Source of the DNA: DASRBO01 sp035653595
Lineage (GTDB): Bacteria; Actinomycetota; Acidimicrobiia; Acidimicrobiales; JAJPHE01
DNA: 30,292 nt
Reading direction: 5' to 3'
Assembly (NCBI GenBank): GCA_035653595.1
Contig: DASRBO010000161.1
Coordinates: forward strand, 1 to 30,292
Shown here: piece after piece, positions 21,546 to 30,256 of the stretch
How the letters are laid out: every line of letters begins with the position of its first letter
How positions within the stretch are numbered: the first letter of the stretch is position 1
Translations under genes and position numbers: made by a program
The notes under the pieces: generated by a model
What the model was told of the DNA's origin: nothing
What the model saw: only the letters and a program-made list of their open reading frames with translations
The model's database searches: none

Positions 21546-23692
21546 GCAGCACCGCCCAGGCCGACTGGGAGGAGCCGGGCCGGTCCCCGGGGCGCCCCGG
21601 GGTCAGGCCGCGGGACGCCGACCGGCGCCCGGCCCGCTTCATCGACCGCGAGCTGTCCCTTCTCGACTTCAACGCCCGGGTGCTGGCCCTGGCCGAGGAC
21701 GGGGACCTGCCGCTTCTCGAGCGGGCCAAGTTCATGGCCATCTTCAGCTCCAACCTGGACGAGTTCTTCCAGGTCCGGGTGGCCGGTCTCAAGAGCCGCC
21801 AGGTGGCCGGTCTGGGACCGGGGCCGGGGACGGGGACGCCCACCCAGCAGCTGGAGCAGATCCGCAAGCGGGTCACCGAGCTGGTCGAGATCCAGAGCCG
21901 GCTGTTCAGCGAGGAGATATGCCCGGGCCTGGCGGCGGAGGGCATCACCATCTCCAACTGGGGGGATCTCGCCGAGGACGACCGCCAGTACCTGGACGAC
22001 GTGTTCGCCGACCGGATCTTCCCCGTGCTCACCCCGCTGGCGGTGGACCCGGGCCATCCGTTCCCCTACATCTCCAACCTCTCGCTCAACCTGGCCGTGT
22101 TCGTGCAGAACCCCGACTCCGGCGACCGCCGCTTCGCCCGGGTGAAGGTCCCGCCGGTGCTGCCCCGCTTCATCGCCACCCCGTCGGGGACGGGCTTCGT
22201 CCCCCTCGAGCAGGTGATCGCCGCCCACCTGCCCACGCTGTTCTCCGGTCTCGAGGTGGACTACCAGTGCGCCTTCCGGGTCACCCGCAACGTCGACCTC
22301 ACCCCCCAGGAGGACGAGGAGGCCGACGACCTGCTGGCGGCGGTGGAGATCGAGCTGCGCCGGCGCCGCTTCGGCGAGGCGGTGCGGCTGGAGATCGACG
22401 CCGAGGTGTCGCCCGAGGTCCTGGACCTGCTGATGCGGGAGATCGAGGTGAGCGCCGAGGACGTCTACCGGGTCCAGGGCCCCCTAGACCTGGCCGGACT
22501 GTGGGCCATATACGGCGTGGACCGCCCCGAGCTCAAGGACAGGCCGTGGCCGGGCGTCACCCCTCCCGCCTTCGAGCGGGCCTCCGGGGAGGCGGCCGAC
22601 CTCTTCTCCGTCATCGCCGAGGGCGACCTGCTCGCCCACCATCCCTACGAGTCGTTCTCCAGCACCACCGAGGAGTTCATCCGCCAGGCCTCCACCGACC
22701 CCCGGGTGATGGCGATCAAGATGACGCTCTACCGGACCTCGGGCGACAGCCCCATCATCAAGGCGCTCATCCGAGCCGCCGAGCGCGGCAAGCAGGTGGC
22801 CGCCCTGGTCGAGCTCAAGGCCCGCTTCGACGAGCAGGCCAACATCGCCTGGGCCCGGGCGTTGGAGGAGGCGGGCGTGCACGTCGTCTACGGCCTGGTG
22901 GGGCTCAAGACCCACAGCAAGGTGGCCCTGGTGGTGCGCAACGACGACGACGGCATCCGGCGCTACTGCCATTTCGGCACCGGCAACTACAACCCGGCCA
23001 CCGCCCGCATCTACGAGGACCTGAGCCTGTTCACCGCCGACCCCGACCTGGGGGCCGATCTCACCGATCTGTTCAACTTCCTCACCGGCTACAGCCGCCA
23101 GTCCGACTACCGCAAGATCCTGGTGGCCCCGGTGACCCTCCGGCACCAGCTGCTCGAGCTGATCGACCGGCAGGTGGCGGCCGGACCGGCCGCCCGGATC
23201 ATCTGGAAGATCAACCACCTGGTGGACCCGGAGGTGATCGAGGCCCTCTATGCGGCCTCGGAGGCCGGGGTGGGCATAGATCTCGTCGTGCGGGGCACGT
23301 GCTCGCTCATACCGGGCGTCGAGGGCATGTCGGACAACATCCGGATCCGGTCGATCCTGGGGCGCTACCTCGAGCACTCCCGCATCTACGTGTTCGGGCC
23401 GCCCGAGGCCCAGGACACCACCTACCTGATCGGCTCGGCCGACGCCATGGAGCGCAACCTGGACCGCCGGGTGGAGGCGCTGGTGCCGGTGGCGTCCCCG
23501 GCGCTGCGGCGCCGGCTCCGGGAGGTCCTCGAGGTGTCGCTGGCGGACGACACCCAGGCGTGGAGCCTGGGCCCCGACGGCGGATGGGAGCGGGTGATGG
23601 GCGGGCAGGTGTCCACCCAGGCCAGCCTGGCGGCGCTGGCCGCCCAGCGGGCCTCCAACCGGGCCGAGCTGGACGTCGTGACCGCTTCATGA
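21542..23692 (+). CDS. ppk: Polyphosphate kinase 1
   Basis: A 716-aa enzyme, close to the usual 690-740, making inorganic polyphosphate reversibly from ATP. The N-domain starts FIDRELSLLDFNARVLALAED, the H-domain follows, then two PLD-like catalytic domains. Catalytic His458 is in LVGLKTHSKVAL (equivalent of E. coli His435), a second conserved His477 is in YCHFGTGNYNPAT, and His612 is in LEHSRIYVFG (equivalent of His592). The substrate Arg motif VMAIKMTLYRTSGDS and the late RGTCSLIPGVEGMSDNIRIRSI are intact. The start is GTG at 21542 overlapping the sugar kinase stop; the stop overlaps the next ATG (ATGA at 23689). It is the centre of a phosphate-storage operon. Confidence 0.96.
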   Translation: MSSTAQADWEEPGRSPGRPGVRPRDADRRPARFIDRELSLLDFNARVLALAEDGDLPLLERAKFMAIFSSNLDEFFQVRVAGLKSRQVAGLGPGPGTGTPTQQLEQIRKRVTELVEIQSRLFSEEICPGLAAEGITISNWGDLAEDDRQYLDDVFADRIFPVLTPLAVDPGHPFPYISNLSLNLAVFVQNPDSGDRRFARVKVPPVLPRFIATPSGTGFVPLEQVIAAHLPTLFSGLEVDYQCAFRVTRNVDLTPQEDEEADDLLAAVEIELRRRRFGEAVRLEIDAEVSPEVLDLLMREIEVSAEDVYRVQGPLDLAGLWAIYGVDRPELKDRPWPGVTPPAFERASGEAADLFSVIAEGDLLAHHPYESFSSTTEEFIRQASTDPRVMAIKMTLYRTSGDSPIIKALIRAAERGKQVAALVELKARFDEQANIAWARALEEAGVHVVYGLVGLKTHSKVALVVRNDDDGIRRYCHFGTGNYNPATARIYEDLSLFTADPDLGADLTDLFNFLTGYSRQSDYRKILVAPVTLRHQLLELIDRQVAAGPAARIIWKINHLVDPEVIEALYAASEAGVGIDLVVRGTCSLIPGVEGMSDNIRIRSILGRYLEHSRIYVFGPPEAQDTTYLIGSADAMERNLDRRVEALVPVASPALRRRLREVLEVSLADDTQAWSLGPDGGWERVMGGQVSTQASLAALAAQRASNRAELDVVTAS

Positions 23693-25209
23693 GGTCCTCC
23701 CTGGAGAGGGAGCTCAAGTTCGACGTCGAGCCGTCCTTCGTGCTGCCCGACCTGGGGGAGGTCGACGGGCTGGGGCTGGAGGTGCGGCCCCCGGTCAAGC
23801 TGGAGGCTGTCTACTACGACACCCCCGCCCACGACCTGCTGGCGTGGGGCGCGACCCTCCGCTACCGCACAAGCGACGGCACGGCCGGGCGCTGGACCCT
23901 CAAGCTGCCCGCCGCCTCCGACGACGCCGGCATGGCCGAGCGCCACGAGGTGGACTTCGACGGGGTCCCCGGCGAGGTCCCCGCCGAGGTCCGCAACCTG
24001 GTGCACGCCTACCTGCGGGAGGCGGAGCTGGCCCCCATGGCCACCCTGGTCACCGTCCGCCGGCGGGCGTCGGTGCTCGACGACGAGAGCGGCGCGGCGC
24101 CGCTGGCCGAGGTCGACGACGACACCGTCGACTACCGCACCGACGGCCAGCGGGGCACCTTCCGCGAGGTCGAGGTGGAGCTGGACGCCCAGGCGTCGGA
24201 CAAGGGGCTGGCCCGGCTGGTCAAGGCGCTCGAGCGGGCCGGGGCCAGGCGGGCCGACGGCGGCTCCAAGCTCGCCCGGGCCCTGGGCCCGGAGGTGGCC
24301 GGGCGGGTGGCCGCTTCCGGGCCCGGCCGGCTGCCGGGGACCTCGTTGCGGCTGGGCCGCCGCTCCAGCCTCGGCGACGTGGTCGCCTCCACCGTGGCCG
24401 CCGGGCTGGTCCGCCTGCTGGCCCACGACCCGGGGGTGCGCCTGGGGGCCGACCCCGAGGACCTGCACCAGGCCCGGGTGGCGACCCGGCGTTTGCGCTC
24501 CGACCTGCGCACCCTCGGCGAGCTGCTGGAGCGGGAGTGGGTCGACCAGGTGAGGTCCGAGCTGGCCGACCTGGGTCGGACCCTGGGCAGGGTGCGCGAC
24601 GACGACGTGCTGGCGGCCCGCCTGGGGACGCTTACCGAGGGCCTGTCGGAGGCCGACCGGCCCGAAGCCCGGAAGCTGCTCGACCGGATCGCCGCCCAGC
24701 GGGACGCCCACCGGGCCGAGCTCATCGAGGTGATGGAGTCCTTCGGCTACTGGGACCTGGTGGACACCCTCACCGCCGCCGCCGAGTCCCCGCCCAGCGC
24801 CGTGTCCACCGCCGAGGCGGCGGCCCTCGTGCGGCCCCTGCTGCAACGGCGGTGGAGCAAGCTGGTTCAAGAGGTGCACGGCCTCGGTCAGGCGCCGGCG
24901 GACGCCGCTCTGCATAGGGTCCGCATACAGGCCAAGCGGTGCCGTTACGCTTCCGAGCTGTGCGCTCCGGTGCTCGGCAGGCAGGCAGCCCGGCTGGCCA
25001 AGGCCCTCGCCTCTCTGCAGGCGGTCCTCGGCGACCTGCAGGACGCCGTAGTGGCTGAGGACTGGCTGCGGGACGCCGCCGCCGAGGCGCCGCTGGCCCT
25101 GGTGGCCGGCCAGCTGATCGCCGCCGAGCGGGGTGAGGCCGCCGCCGCCCGGGGTAAGTGGAGGGCCAGCTGGCACAAAGTGGAGACGAGGGCCGATTGG
25201 CTGGATTGA
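23689..25209 (+). CDS. CYTH-CHAD domain protein
   Basis: A 506-aa fusion of two domains. The CYTH triphosphate tunnel (about 1-205) carries ERELKFDV (E-x-E-x-K), a charged interior VTVRRRASVL, and FREVEVELD. The CHAD domain (about 215-495) is an all-helical bundle with paired basic motifs LHQARVATRRLRSDLRT, LGRVRDDDVLAARL and LHRVRIQAKRCRYASEL. CHAD domains bind polyphosphate, and CYTH enzymes hydrolyse or cyclise triphosphates. The CYTH and CHAD parts together with the ATGA overlap behind ppk1 point to a role in handling the product of Ppk. The ATG is at 23689. Confidence 0.93.
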   Translation: MRSSLERELKFDVEPSFVLPDLGEVDGLGLEVRPPVKLEAVYYDTPAHDLLAWGATLRYRTSDGTAGRWTLKLPAASDDAGMAERHEVDFDGVPGEVPAEVRNLVHAYLREAELAPMATLVTVRRRASVLDDESGAAPLAEVDDDTVDYRTDGQRGTFREVEVELDAQASDKGLARLVKALERAGARRADGGSKLARALGPEVAGRVAASGPGRLPGTSLRLGRRSSLGDVVASTVAAGLVRLLAHDPGVRLGADPEDLHQARVATRRLRSDLRTLGELLEREWVDQVRSELADLGRTLGRVRDDDVLAARLGTLTEGLSEADRPEARKLLDRIAAQRDAHRAELIEVMESFGYWDLVDTLTAAAESPPSAVSTAEAAALVRPLLQRRWSKLVQEVHGLGQAPADAALHRVRIQAKRCRYASELCAPVLGRQAARLAKALASLQAVLGDLQDAVVAEDWLRDAAAEAPLALVAGQLIAAERGEAAAARGKWRASWHKVETRADWLD

Positions 25210-25211
25210 AG

Positions 25212-25625
25212 ATGGTCCGGGCCGCCGGGGGCGTGGTGTGGCGACGGGGCGCCGACGGGGAGCTCGAGGTGGTGGTCGTGCACCGGCCCCACTACGACGA
25301 CTGGTCCCTGCCCAAGGGGAAGGTGGAACGGGGCGAGGAGGACGACGCCTGCGCCCTGCGGGAGGTCGAGGAGGAGACCGGCCTGGTCTGCTCGCTGGGC
25401 CCGGAGCTGGCCACCTCCAGCTACGTCGACCGCCGGGGCCGGCCCAAGATCGTGCGCTACTGGGCCATGGTGGCGGTGGCCGGCGAGCTGCGGGGCTGCA
25501 ACGAGGTCGACGAGGCCCGCTGGATCGGCCTGGCCGAGGCCGCCGACCTGCTGAGCTACGCCCGCGACCTCGAGATCCTCTCCAGCCTGCCGGCGTCGAT
25601 CGTGGGTCTGGCCCGGGTGGGATGA
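25212..25625 (+). CDS. Nudix hydrolase (MutT1 Nudix half)
   Basis: A 137-aa cytosolic Nudix hydrolase. The complete Nudix box GKVERGEEDDACALREVEEETG fits G-x5-E-x7-R-E-U-x-E-E-x-G. The N-terminal strand MVRAAGGVVWRRG is followed by RPHYDDWSLPKGKVE, the layout of the N-terminal domain of mycobacterial MutT1, which hydrolyses 8-oxo-(d)GTP and diadenosine polyphosphates. Possible substrates therefore are oxidised nucleotides, Ap(n)A or diphosphoinositol-like molecules. The start could be ATG 25212 or TTG 25206 (TTGA overlap with the CHAD stop). It is followed after three bases by the histidine phosphatase, which forms the C-terminal half of MutT1 in mycobacteria. Confidence 0.9.
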   Translation: MVRAAGGVVWRRGADGELEVVVVHRPHYDDWSLPKGKVERGEEDDACALREVEEETGLVCSLGPELATSSYVDRRGRPKIVRYWAMVAVAGELRGCNEVDEARWIGLAEAADLLSYARDLEILSSLPASIVGLARVG

Positions 25626-25628
25626 GCC

Positions 25629-26087
25629 GTGCCGGTGGTGCTGCTGCGCCACGCCAGTGCCGGTGAGCGCGGCGACTTCGACGGCGAGGACCTCCTGCGC
25701 CCGCTCGATGCCCTGGGGCGCCAGCAGGCGGCCGCCGTGGTGGCGGCCCTGGCCCAGCTGCCGGTCAGCCGCATCCTGAGCAGCCCGGCCCGCCGCTGCG
25801 TTGAGACGGCCGAGCCGCTGGCCCGGGACCGGGGCCTGACGGTCGAGACCACCCCCGACCTGTGGGAGTCCTGCACCGAGGAGGCCGTCGGGCTGATCCG
25901 CTCCCTGGCGGGCACCGACGTGGTGGCCTGCACCCACGGCGACATCGTGCCGGCCGTGCTGGACCATGTGTCCCGCTTCGACGGGGTGGTGTTTCCGGCC
26001 AACCCCCGTTTTCCCAAGGGCTCGGCCTGGGTCCTGGCCGGCGACGCCGACGGGTTCAAGGAGGCCTGGTTCATCCCCCCGCCGTAG
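25629..26087 (+). CDS. Histidine phosphatase, SixA-like (MutT1 phosphatase half)
   Basis: A 152-aa member of the short branch of the histidine phosphatase (RHG) family. The catalytic His lies in VVLLRHASAGERGDF, with the second Arg in ILSSPARRCVETAE and the second His in VVACTHGDIVP. The Glu/Asp general acid is probably within DLWESCTEE. SixA-like proteins remove phosphate from phosphohistidine proteins or nucleotides. In mycobacterial MutT1 the same domain is fused behind a Nudix domain and removes phosphate from 8-oxo-GDP; here it follows the Nudix gene by three bases with GTG start. It is convergent with pstB. Confidence 0.9.
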   Translation: MPVVLLRHASAGERGDFDGEDLLRPLDALGRQQAAAVVAALAQLPVSRILSSPARRCVETAEPLARDRGLTVETTPDLWESCTEEAVGLIRSLAGTDVVACTHGDIVPAVLDHVSRFDGVVFPANPRFPKGSAWVLAGDADGFKEAWFIPPP

Positions 26088-26111
26088 GCGGCAGGAGCCG
26101 GCGGCAGCCGT

Positions 26112-26963
26112 TCAGCCGAAGCGGCCGGTGATGTAGTCCTCGGTCCGCTGGTCCGCCGGCGTGGTGAAGATGTCGGGGGTGGGCGCCATCTCGACCATCA
26201 CCCCGGTGCGGCCGCCGTCGTTGACCTCCACGGTGAAGAAGGCGGTGCGGTCCGACACCCGGGCGGCCTGCTGCATGTTGTGGGTGACCACCACGATCGT
26301 GTAGTCGTCCTTGAGCTCGGCCATGAGCTCCTCGATGCGGAACGTGGCGATGGGGTCGAGGGCGGAGCACGGCTCGTCCATCAGGATCACCTCCGGCCGC
26401 ACGGCGATGGTGCGGGCGATGCACAGCCTCTGCTGCTGGCCGCCCGACAGGCTGAAGGCGCTGTCGTGCAGCTTGTCCTTGACCTCCTCCCACAGCGCCG
26501 CCCTGGTCAGGCTCTCCTCCACCAGGTCGTCCAGCCGGCCGCGGGCCCCGTTGAGGCGGGGGGCGAGGGCGACGTTGTCGTAGATCGACTTGGGGAACGG
26601 GTTGGGCTTCTGGAACACCATCCCGATGCGCCGGCGCAACTCGATGGCCCGGACGTCGGGGCCGTAGATGTTCTCGCCGTCGAAGTCGATCCGGCCGTCC
26701 ACTCTGGTGCCGGGGATGAGGTCGTTGAGCCGGTTGAGGCATCGCAGGAAGGTGGTCTTGCCGCAGCCCGACGGCCCGATCAGGGCGGTCACCTCGTGGC
26801 GGCGGATGGCGAGGCTGACGTCCCGCAGGGCGCGGAAGGACCCGTAGTAGAACGACAGATCGCGCACGACCAGAACGTCGTCGGGCGGCGAGTCTGTCCG
26901 GGGGGGCTGGGGGCCGTCGGACGTACGGACAGTCTTCCGTGCCATCGGGCCGGCATCAACCAC
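26112..26963 (-). CDS. pstB: Phosphate ABC transporter ATP-binding protein PstB
   Basis: A 283-aa ATPase subunit of the high-affinity phosphate transporter. Walker A GPSGCGKTT, the Q-loop VFQKPNPFPKSIYDNVA typical of PstB, signature LSGGQQQRLCIART, Walker B VILMDEPCSALDP and switch His VVTHNMQQAARVSD are all present. A 28-residue Pro/Asp-rich N-terminal tail precedes the domain. The start is GTG 26963, backed by GAGGAG five bases upstream; ATG at 26945 lacks a ribosome site. It is the last gene of the pst operon, 81 bases after pstA. Confidence 0.96.
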   Translation of the reverse strand: MVDAGPMARKTVRTSDGPQPPRTDSPPDDVLVVRDLSFYYGSFRALRDVSLAIRRHEVTALIGPSGCGKTTFLRCLNRLNDLIPGTRVDGRIDFDGENIYGPDVRAIELRRRIGMVFQKPNPFPKSIYDNVALAPRLNGARGRLDDLVEESLTRAALWEEVKDKLHDSAFSLSGGQQQRLCIARTIAVRPEVILMDEPCSALDPIATFRIEELMAELKDDYTIVVVTHNMQQAARVSDRTAFFTVEVNDGGRTGVMVEMAPTPDIFTTPADQRTEDYITGRFG

Positions 26964-27044
26964 GGCTGCTCCTCGCTGGCTGGGTCCGGGCTGCGACTGG
27001 AGGGCGCCGGGTCGGCACCCGGCCGGGGACCAGGCTACCGCTAC

Positions 27045-27887
27045 TCACAGCATCATCCCCTGGGTCATGCGCCGCGACCGGCGGGACAGGGCCCGGCCGG
27101 CGGTGATCAGCAGGACCACGATGACCAGGCTCACCGCCGCCGCCGCCGCCGCCGTGGCGTGGGCCCGGGCGCCGGGCAGGGACAGGTCGGTGAAGGTGAC
27201 GTTGGTCAGGTAGGGCACCTGCCTGTGCAGCGGGGCCAGGCTCGGGTTCTGGTCGGTGAACCCGGCGGTGAACAGGAGGGGGGCCAGCTCGCCGGTGGAG
27301 ATGGCCAGGGCCACGATCAGCCCGCTCAGGACGCCAGGCGCCGCCGGCGGCATGAGGATGCGCAGCACCGTGCTCGACCGCTCGATGCCCAGCCCGGCGG
27401 CCGCCTCGCGGATGGTGGTCGGCACCTGGCGGAAGGCCACCTCGGTGGTCTTCACCACGTACGGCAGCACCAGGATGGTGAGGGCGATCACCCCGGCCAG
27501 CAGGGAGAAGCCCCAGTGAAAGGCCACCACGAAGGTCACGTAGCCGACATAGCCGACCACGATGGAGGGCATGCCCGAAAGCACGTCGGAGAAGAAGCGC
27601 AGCAGGCGCTCGGAGCGCCCCGTGGCGAACTCGGCCAGGTAGATGCCGGCGGCCACCCCGATGGTGCCGGCGACGACCAGCACCCCCACCAGCAGCACGA
27701 GGGTGCCGAGGATGGCGTTCTCGATCCCGTTGGCGTTGGTGCGCTGGCTGAACAGAGACCACCCCAGGCTCGGCACGGCCTGGTGGATGACGCTGGCCAG
27801 GATGGACACCGACGGGGCGGCTATGAACACGAAGGCCAGGGCGCACACCACCCAGAACGTCAGGTCGGTGAGCCGCCGGCGGCTCAT
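27045..27887 (-). CDS. pstA: Phosphate ABC transporter permease PstA
   Basis: A 280-aa membrane subunit with six hydrophobic segments. It has the PstA-type core, including GMPSIVVGYVGYVTFVVAF and the cytoplasmic EAA-like coupling loop (TTIREAAAGLGIERSSTVLRI). The start ATG at 27887 shares one base with the pstC stop (TGATG), so the two permeases are coupled and form the heterodimeric channel fed by PstS. A longer open frame upstream is merely the shadow of pstC. Confidence 0.95.
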   Translation of the reverse strand: MSRRRLTDLTFWVVCALAFVFIAAPSVSILASVIHQAVPSLGWSLFSQRTNANGIENAILGTLVLLVGVLVVAGTIGVAAGIYLAEFATGRSERLLRFFSDVLSGMPSIVVGYVGYVTFVVAFHWGFSLLAGVIALTILVLPYVVKTTEVAFRQVPTTIREAAAGLGIERSSTVLRILMPPAAPGVLSGLIVALAISTGELAPLLFTAGFTDQNPSLAPLHRQVPYLTNVTFTDLSLPGARAHATAAAAAAVSLVIVVLLITAGRALSRRSRRMTQGMML

Positions 27888-28948
27888 CACACGCCCCTCC
27901 CCACCGGCAGCCCGGTGGTGGAGAAGCGCCTGGTCAGCCAGCGCCCCCCCAGGTTGGCGATCAGGGTGATGACCAGCAGCAGCAGGCCGACTTCGCCGAG
28001 GGCGTGGACGGCCATGTGGGTGGAGTCGGTCAGGGCCCCGTCGAGGATGGCGGCGATGGAGGCCGCCATGGTCGAGAAGGGGTCGAAGATGCTGTGGGGG
28101 TACAGGTTGAGGGCGTTGCCGCTGATGATGAGCACGGCGATGGTCTCGCCCAGGGCCCGCCCCAGGCCGAGGATGGAGGCGGCGATGATGCCGGTGCGCA
28201 CGAAGGGGATGGTCACCACCCGCACCGCCTCGTAGGGGGTCATCCCCATCGCCACCGCCCCCTCCTTGCTCAGCACCGGCACCGACCGGAACAGCTCGCG
28301 GCTGGTCGAGGCGATGATCGGCACGATCATCACCGCCAGCACCAGCGAGGAGGTGAGCAGGCCCTGGCCCGCCCCCGTCGGGCCCGACAGCCACGGGATG
28401 TGCAGGGCGGCCATCCACTTGAACACCGTGCGCGACAGCAGGGGCCCGAAGGTGTAGACGCCCCACAGCCCGAAGACCACGCTGGGGATGCCGGCCAGCA
28501 CCTCGAGGAAGATCCCCAGGGTCCCCTGCAGGCGGGCGGGGACCTTGTCGGCCAGCAGGAGGGCGCCGGCGACCGACACCGGCACCGCCACCACCAGGGC
28601 GATGAACGACGAAACGACGGTGCCGAACACGAACGGCAGCACGCCGTAGTGGGCCCCGGCGGCGGCCTGGTAGCCGTGGTGGGTCTCCACCGAGGTGGCG
28701 TACAGGTTCCCGAGGGTGAAGGTCTTGGTGGTGAAGAACGACGTGCCGTTGAAGACGATGGCCGGCCAGGCCGAGCGCAGCATCTCGTAGGCCAGGAAGG
28801 CCAGGGCGATCGTGGGCAGCGTCGCCGCCCCGGTCAGGACGGTGCTGACGACGACGTCGCGCCGGGTCAGCTCCGACCGCCGCCGCGCCCGGGGGGAGGA
28901 GACCAGGGGGGTCGCCTGCCCCAGGGCGCGCTCGGCGGTGTCGGTCAC
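27887..28948 (-). CDS. pstC: Phosphate ABC transporter permease PstC
   Basis: A 353-aa membrane subunit with six hydrophobic segments and a long cytosolic N-terminus of about 30 residues containing the Arg-rich SSPRARRRSELTRRD. Diagnostic stretches are FLEVLAGIPSVVFGLWGVYTFGP and the coupling loop TPYEAVRVVTIPF followed by GLGRALGETIAVLIISGNA. The region between helices 1 and 2 (NGTSFFTTKTFTLGNLY) is the usual extracytoplasmic loop facing PstS. The start is GTG 28948, 34 bases after the pstS stop. Confidence 0.95.
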   Translation of the reverse strand: MTDTAERALGQATPLVSSPRARRRSELTRRDVVVSTVLTGAATLPTIALAFLAYEMLRSAWPAIVFNGTSFFTTKTFTLGNLYATSVETHHGYQAAAGAHYGVLPFVFGTVVSSFIALVVAVPVSVAGALLLADKVPARLQGTLGIFLEVLAGIPSVVFGLWGVYTFGPLLSRTVFKWMAALHIPWLSGPTGAGQGLLTSSLVLAVMIVPIIASTSRELFRSVPVLSKEGAVAMGMTPYEAVRVVTIPFVRTGIIAASILGLGRALGETIAVLIISGNALNLYPHSIFDPFSTMAASIAAILDGALTDSTHMAVHALGEVGLLLLVITLIANLGGRWLTRRFSTTGLPVGRGV

Positions 28949-28982
28949 CGCTGGGCCGGGGCCCCGGAGGCCGGGGCCAGGC

Positions 28983-30116
28983 TCATCCGGTTATCTGGGC
29001 GATGGCGGCCTTCACCTTCGGCAGAACCGTGGCCGGCAGGGCGACGAAGTCCTCCTTGGCCAGATAGGTCGAGGAGCTGCCCCCGGCGGGGTCGACGGCC
29101 CAGGCCAGGAAGGTGCGCATGGCCAGGGCGGTGTCGCTGCTGGACTGCGAGGACTTGAGCACCATGTACTCGAAGTTCACGATCGGGTACGACTGGGCGC
29201 CGTCCTCGTAGATGAGCGACTGGGCCAGGTTGGCGGGCACGTTGCCCGATCCGGCCGCGGCCGCCGCCGTGATCGTGTCGCTGGAGGGCTGCACGAACTG
29301 GCCGGCCTTGTTCTCCAGCATGGCCTCCCCGAGGCCGGCGGTCTGGGCCGACGCCTCGGCGCTGACCCCGACGTAGGCGATGCAGCCCGGGGTCGCCTTG
29401 CAGGTCTGGACCATGCCCGGGTTGCCGTTGGCGGTCAGCTCGCCGGGCGCCGCCGGCCAGGTGACGGTGGTGCCGAAGGCGGGGCCGCTCTGCCAGGTGG
29501 TGTTGGTGGCGCTGAGGAAGCTGGTGAAGATGAAGGTGTCACCGGAGGAGTCCACCCGCCGGACGGGCACGATGGTGGTGTCAGGCAGCGTCACGTTTTG
29601 GTTGAGGGCGGCGATCGGCTGGGCGTTCCACTTGGTGATCTTGCCCTCGTAGATCTGGGCGATCACGTCGCCGCTGAGCTTGAGGTTGCTGACCCCGCTC
29701 AGGTTGTAGTTCACCGCCTGAGCGGAGACGGCGATGGGGATGTTCATGAGGCCGGGGTTGGCCGAAAGCTGGCCCGGGCTCAGGTAGGCGTCCGAGCCTC
29801 CCATCTGCACCACGCCGCTGATGGCGTCGCTGATGCCCTTGCCCGACCCGCCGGGGCTGGGGGCCAGGGTGATGTTGGAGTACTGGGTGTGCAGCGGGGT
29901 CACCAGCTCCTGGAGGAACGGGTAGAGCAGCGACGAGCCGGCCTCGTTGAGGGTCACCGCCGCGGTGGGGTTGCCGGTCGTGACGGTGACCGAGGTGGTG
30001 GTGGTGGTGCCGGCGGTGGTCGACGTGGTCGAGCTGGCGTTGTTGGAGGAGCCCCCGCAGGCGGCCAGGGCGACTGAGCCGACGAGGGCGAGCAGGATCA
30101 AGCGTTTCAAGGTCAC
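28983..30116 (-). CDS. pstS: Phosphate-binding lipoprotein PstS
   Basis: A 377-aa extracytoplasmic phosphate-binding protein anchored by lipid. The signal peptide ends in LAAC (Cys20) and is followed by a low-complexity Ser/Thr spacer. The binding fold is seen in LNEAGSSLLYPFL (phosphate loop), SPGGSGKGISDAISG, VVQMGGSDAYLS and RRVDSSGDTFIFTSFLS, all of them with phosphate-contacting Ser/Thr/Asp/Arg. Four Cys remain in or after the mature part, two of them close together (VQTCKATPGCIAY), a probable disulfide. The start is GTG 30116, without an obvious ribosome site. A PHO box lies about 120 bases upstream. Confidence 0.95.
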   Translation of the reverse strand: MTLKRLILLALVGSVALAACGGSSNNASSTTSTTAGTTTTTSVTVTTGNPTAAVTLNEAGSSLLYPFLQELVTPLHTQYSNITLAPSPGGSGKGISDAISGVVQMGGSDAYLSPGQLSANPGLMNIPIAVSAQAVNYNLSGVSNLKLSGDVIAQIYEGKITKWNAQPIAALNQNVTLPDTTIVPVRRVDSSGDTFIFTSFLSATNTTWQSGPAFGTTVTWPAAPGELTANGNPGMVQTCKATPGCIAYVGVSAEASAQTAGLGEAMLENKAGQFVQPSSDTITAAAAAGSGNVPANLAQSLIYEDGAQSYPIVNFEYMVLKSSQSSSDTALAMRTFLAWAVDPAGGSSSTYLAKEDFVALPATVLPKVKAAIAQITG

Positions 30117-30234
30117 CTCAGGAGGGTCGGCCGAGCCCGCACACCCGCCGGCGACGGCACTCGGTAGGCGAAGTCTGCTTCAGCGGCCCGACCCTACGCG
30201 AGGCCCGTGAATGGACTCCTGCGGGAGCCGTAAG

Positions 30235-30256
30235 GGCAGGTGAACCCAAGGTGAAC
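30235..30256 (-). promoter_or_regulatory. PHO box (PhoP binding site) of pstSCAB
   Basis: On the pstS strand GTTCACCTTGG (30256-30246) and GTTCACCTGCC (30245-30235) form two direct-repeat units in exact 11-base register with identical 7-base cores. This matches the PhoP box described for Streptomyces. It lies 119 bases upstream of the pstS start. The remaining upstream stretch (30117-30234) has no gene; a TAGGGT near 30190-30195 could be the -10 box. Induction at low phosphate is expected. Confidence 0.85.

Noticed and set aside
26280..28235. 651-codon + strand frame opposite pstB/pstA
   Set aside because: Antisense shadow of well-identified transporter genes.
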